7,750 bases of DNA from UMGS1307 sp964523005 (lineage in GTDB: Bacteria; Bacillota; Clostridia; Oscillospirales; CAG-382). Position 1 is the first letter of the stretch. Each line of letters opens with the position of its first letter. A model generated the notes under the pieces. The model saw nothing but the letters and a program-made list of their open reading frames with translations. It ran no database searches and was not told the DNA's origin. Location of the stretch: contig CAZFZL010000071.1 in the NCBI GenBank assembly GCA_964523005.1, forward strand, positions 1 through 7,750, in the 5' to 3' direction. Positions 7,182 through 7,750 of the stretch are shown piece after piece. The position numbers were made by a program, and so were the translations under genes.

Positions 7182-7215
7182 AAGAAAAGGACCGCGGCGG
7201 CTGCCTCGGCCCTTT
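7182..7215 (-). terminator. Rho-independent terminator of the Hsp20 gene
   Basis: On the minus strand a 13-bp stem (arms 7203-7215 and 7186-7198) contains one G-U pair and one A-G mismatch. It is GC-rich toward a 4-base loop (7199-7202) and is followed by TTTTCTT. It begins about 15 bases after the Hsp20 stop codon and insulates that gene from rlmB. Confidence 0.85.
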
Positions 7216-7230
7216 ATGCCTGTTTTCAGG

Positions 7231-7665
7231 TCATTCGATGGTGATCTGTTTGCCCACCGGCTTCGTTTCCTCGAGCTTGGGCATTTCGATCTTCAGTACA
7301 CCGTCCGTGTAGGCGGCTGTGATCTTACTCTCGTCGATGCCGCTCATGTCAAACGAGCGGCATACTGAGCCGAATCTGCGTTCACGGCGCAGATATGCCG
7401 TTTTCCTGTCTTTTTCCTTTGTCTCTTCTTCATGCTTTGCGCATATTGTAAGCACTCCGTTTTCAACCTTCAGAGAAATGTCTTTCTTTTCAAAGCCCGG
7501 CAGCTCCGCTTCAAGCGTGTAGCCGTTTCCGTTATCGATTATGTCGGTGCAAAACCGTGAAACGAACGGAGCCGAATTGAACGCGTCAAGAAAGCTCTTG
7601 TCAAAATCATCAAAGCAGCGGTCAACGCCGTTGCGTCTTCCGGTGAAAGGTATAAGTTCAAACAT
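7231..7665 (-). CDS. Small heat shock protein, Hsp20/alpha-crystallin family
   Basis: 144 residues. A short N-terminal arm starts MFELIPF, as in many clostridial Hsp20 proteins. The alpha-crystallin domain spans about 40-130 with AELPGFEKKDI (53-63), VENGVLTI (67-74) and the family signature AAYTDGVLKIEMPK (117-130). The C-terminal tail ends in an I-x-I motif (Ile141-Thr-Ile143) that docks onto neighbouring subunits in the oligomer. Such proteins hold unfolding cytoplasmic proteins without ATP for later refolding. The ATG at 7665 is preferred over an in-frame GTG at 7674 because AAGGAG (7674-7679) lies 8 bases before the ATG and overlaps the GTG itself. The gene appears monocistronic: an intrinsic terminator follows about 15 bases after its stop. 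No CIRCE or CtsR-type operator is visible in the 85 bases upstream, though the window ends there. Confidence 0.95.
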   Translation of the reverse strand: MFELIPFTGRRNGVDRCFDDFDKSFLDAFNSAPFVSRFCTDIIDNGNGYTLEAELPGFEKKDISLKVENGVLTICAKHEEETKEKDRKTAYLRRERRFGSVCRSFDMSGIDESKITAAYTDGVLKIEMPKLEETKPVGKQITIE

Positions 7666-7673
7666 ATTAAACA

Positions 7674-7679
7674 CTCCTT
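7674..7679 (-). promoter_or_regulatory. Ribosome binding site deciding the Hsp20 start
   Basis: AAGGAG on the minus strand, 8 bases before the ATG at 7665. It shares a base with the alternative GTG start (7672-7674), which is therefore unlikely to be used. Confidence 0.8.
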
Positions 7680-7750
7680 GGAAATGTATTTTTTGATTTT
7701 GTCCTCTCGTTCCCTTGAGAACGTCTGTATTGTAGTACTGCCACGTGACG

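Overview
The window suggests a bacterium of the Clostridia, possibly an Oscillospiraceae/Ruminococcaceae-like gut species. This is inferred from strong sigma-A type promoters, AGGAG ribosome binding sites, an EF-G-like second factor, a clostridial-type Hsp20, a lipoprotein with a clostridial signal peptide, and moderate GC content judged by eye. No rRNA, tRNA, CRISPR array, insertion sequence or phage gene is visible. All five genes lie on the minus strand, so transcription runs from right to left. No gene-free stretch exceeds 300 bases.

From right to left: (1) 7231-7665, a 144-residue small heat shock protein, closed by a clear intrinsic terminator at 7182-7215. (2) An intergenic gap holding a small inverted repeat (7138-7157) and a good promoter (7035-7063). 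(3) 6240-6998, an RlmB/TrmH-type rRNA 2'-O-methyltransferase with a TTG start. (4) 3706-6237, an 843-residue membrane protein only 2 bases downstream of rlmB and probably translationally coupled to it. It has the 4+2+2 membrane layout of a P1B-type metal ATPase and recognisable remnants of its N and P domains, but every catalytic motif I can locate is lost. A charged cytoplasmic extension of about 300 residues precedes the membrane part. (5) A consensus-like promoter at 3629-3657. (6) 1523-3583, an EF-G-like translational GTPase. (7) 1-1495, a lipoprotein with an Ig-like domain followed by an AlgJ/DHHW-type SGNH domain, running off the left edge. Its catalytic His and Ser positions are also substituted.

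Two transcription units are suggested for the last four genes: rlmB plus the ATPase-like gene, and the EF-G-like gene plus the lipoprotein gene (27-base gap). No convincing terminator separates them, so read-through from the first into the second is possible. The most interesting content is two probable pseudoenzymes in one short stretch: the catalytically dead P-type ATPase relative and the catalytically altered SGNH lipoprotein. The other genes are ordinary housekeeping or stress genes.
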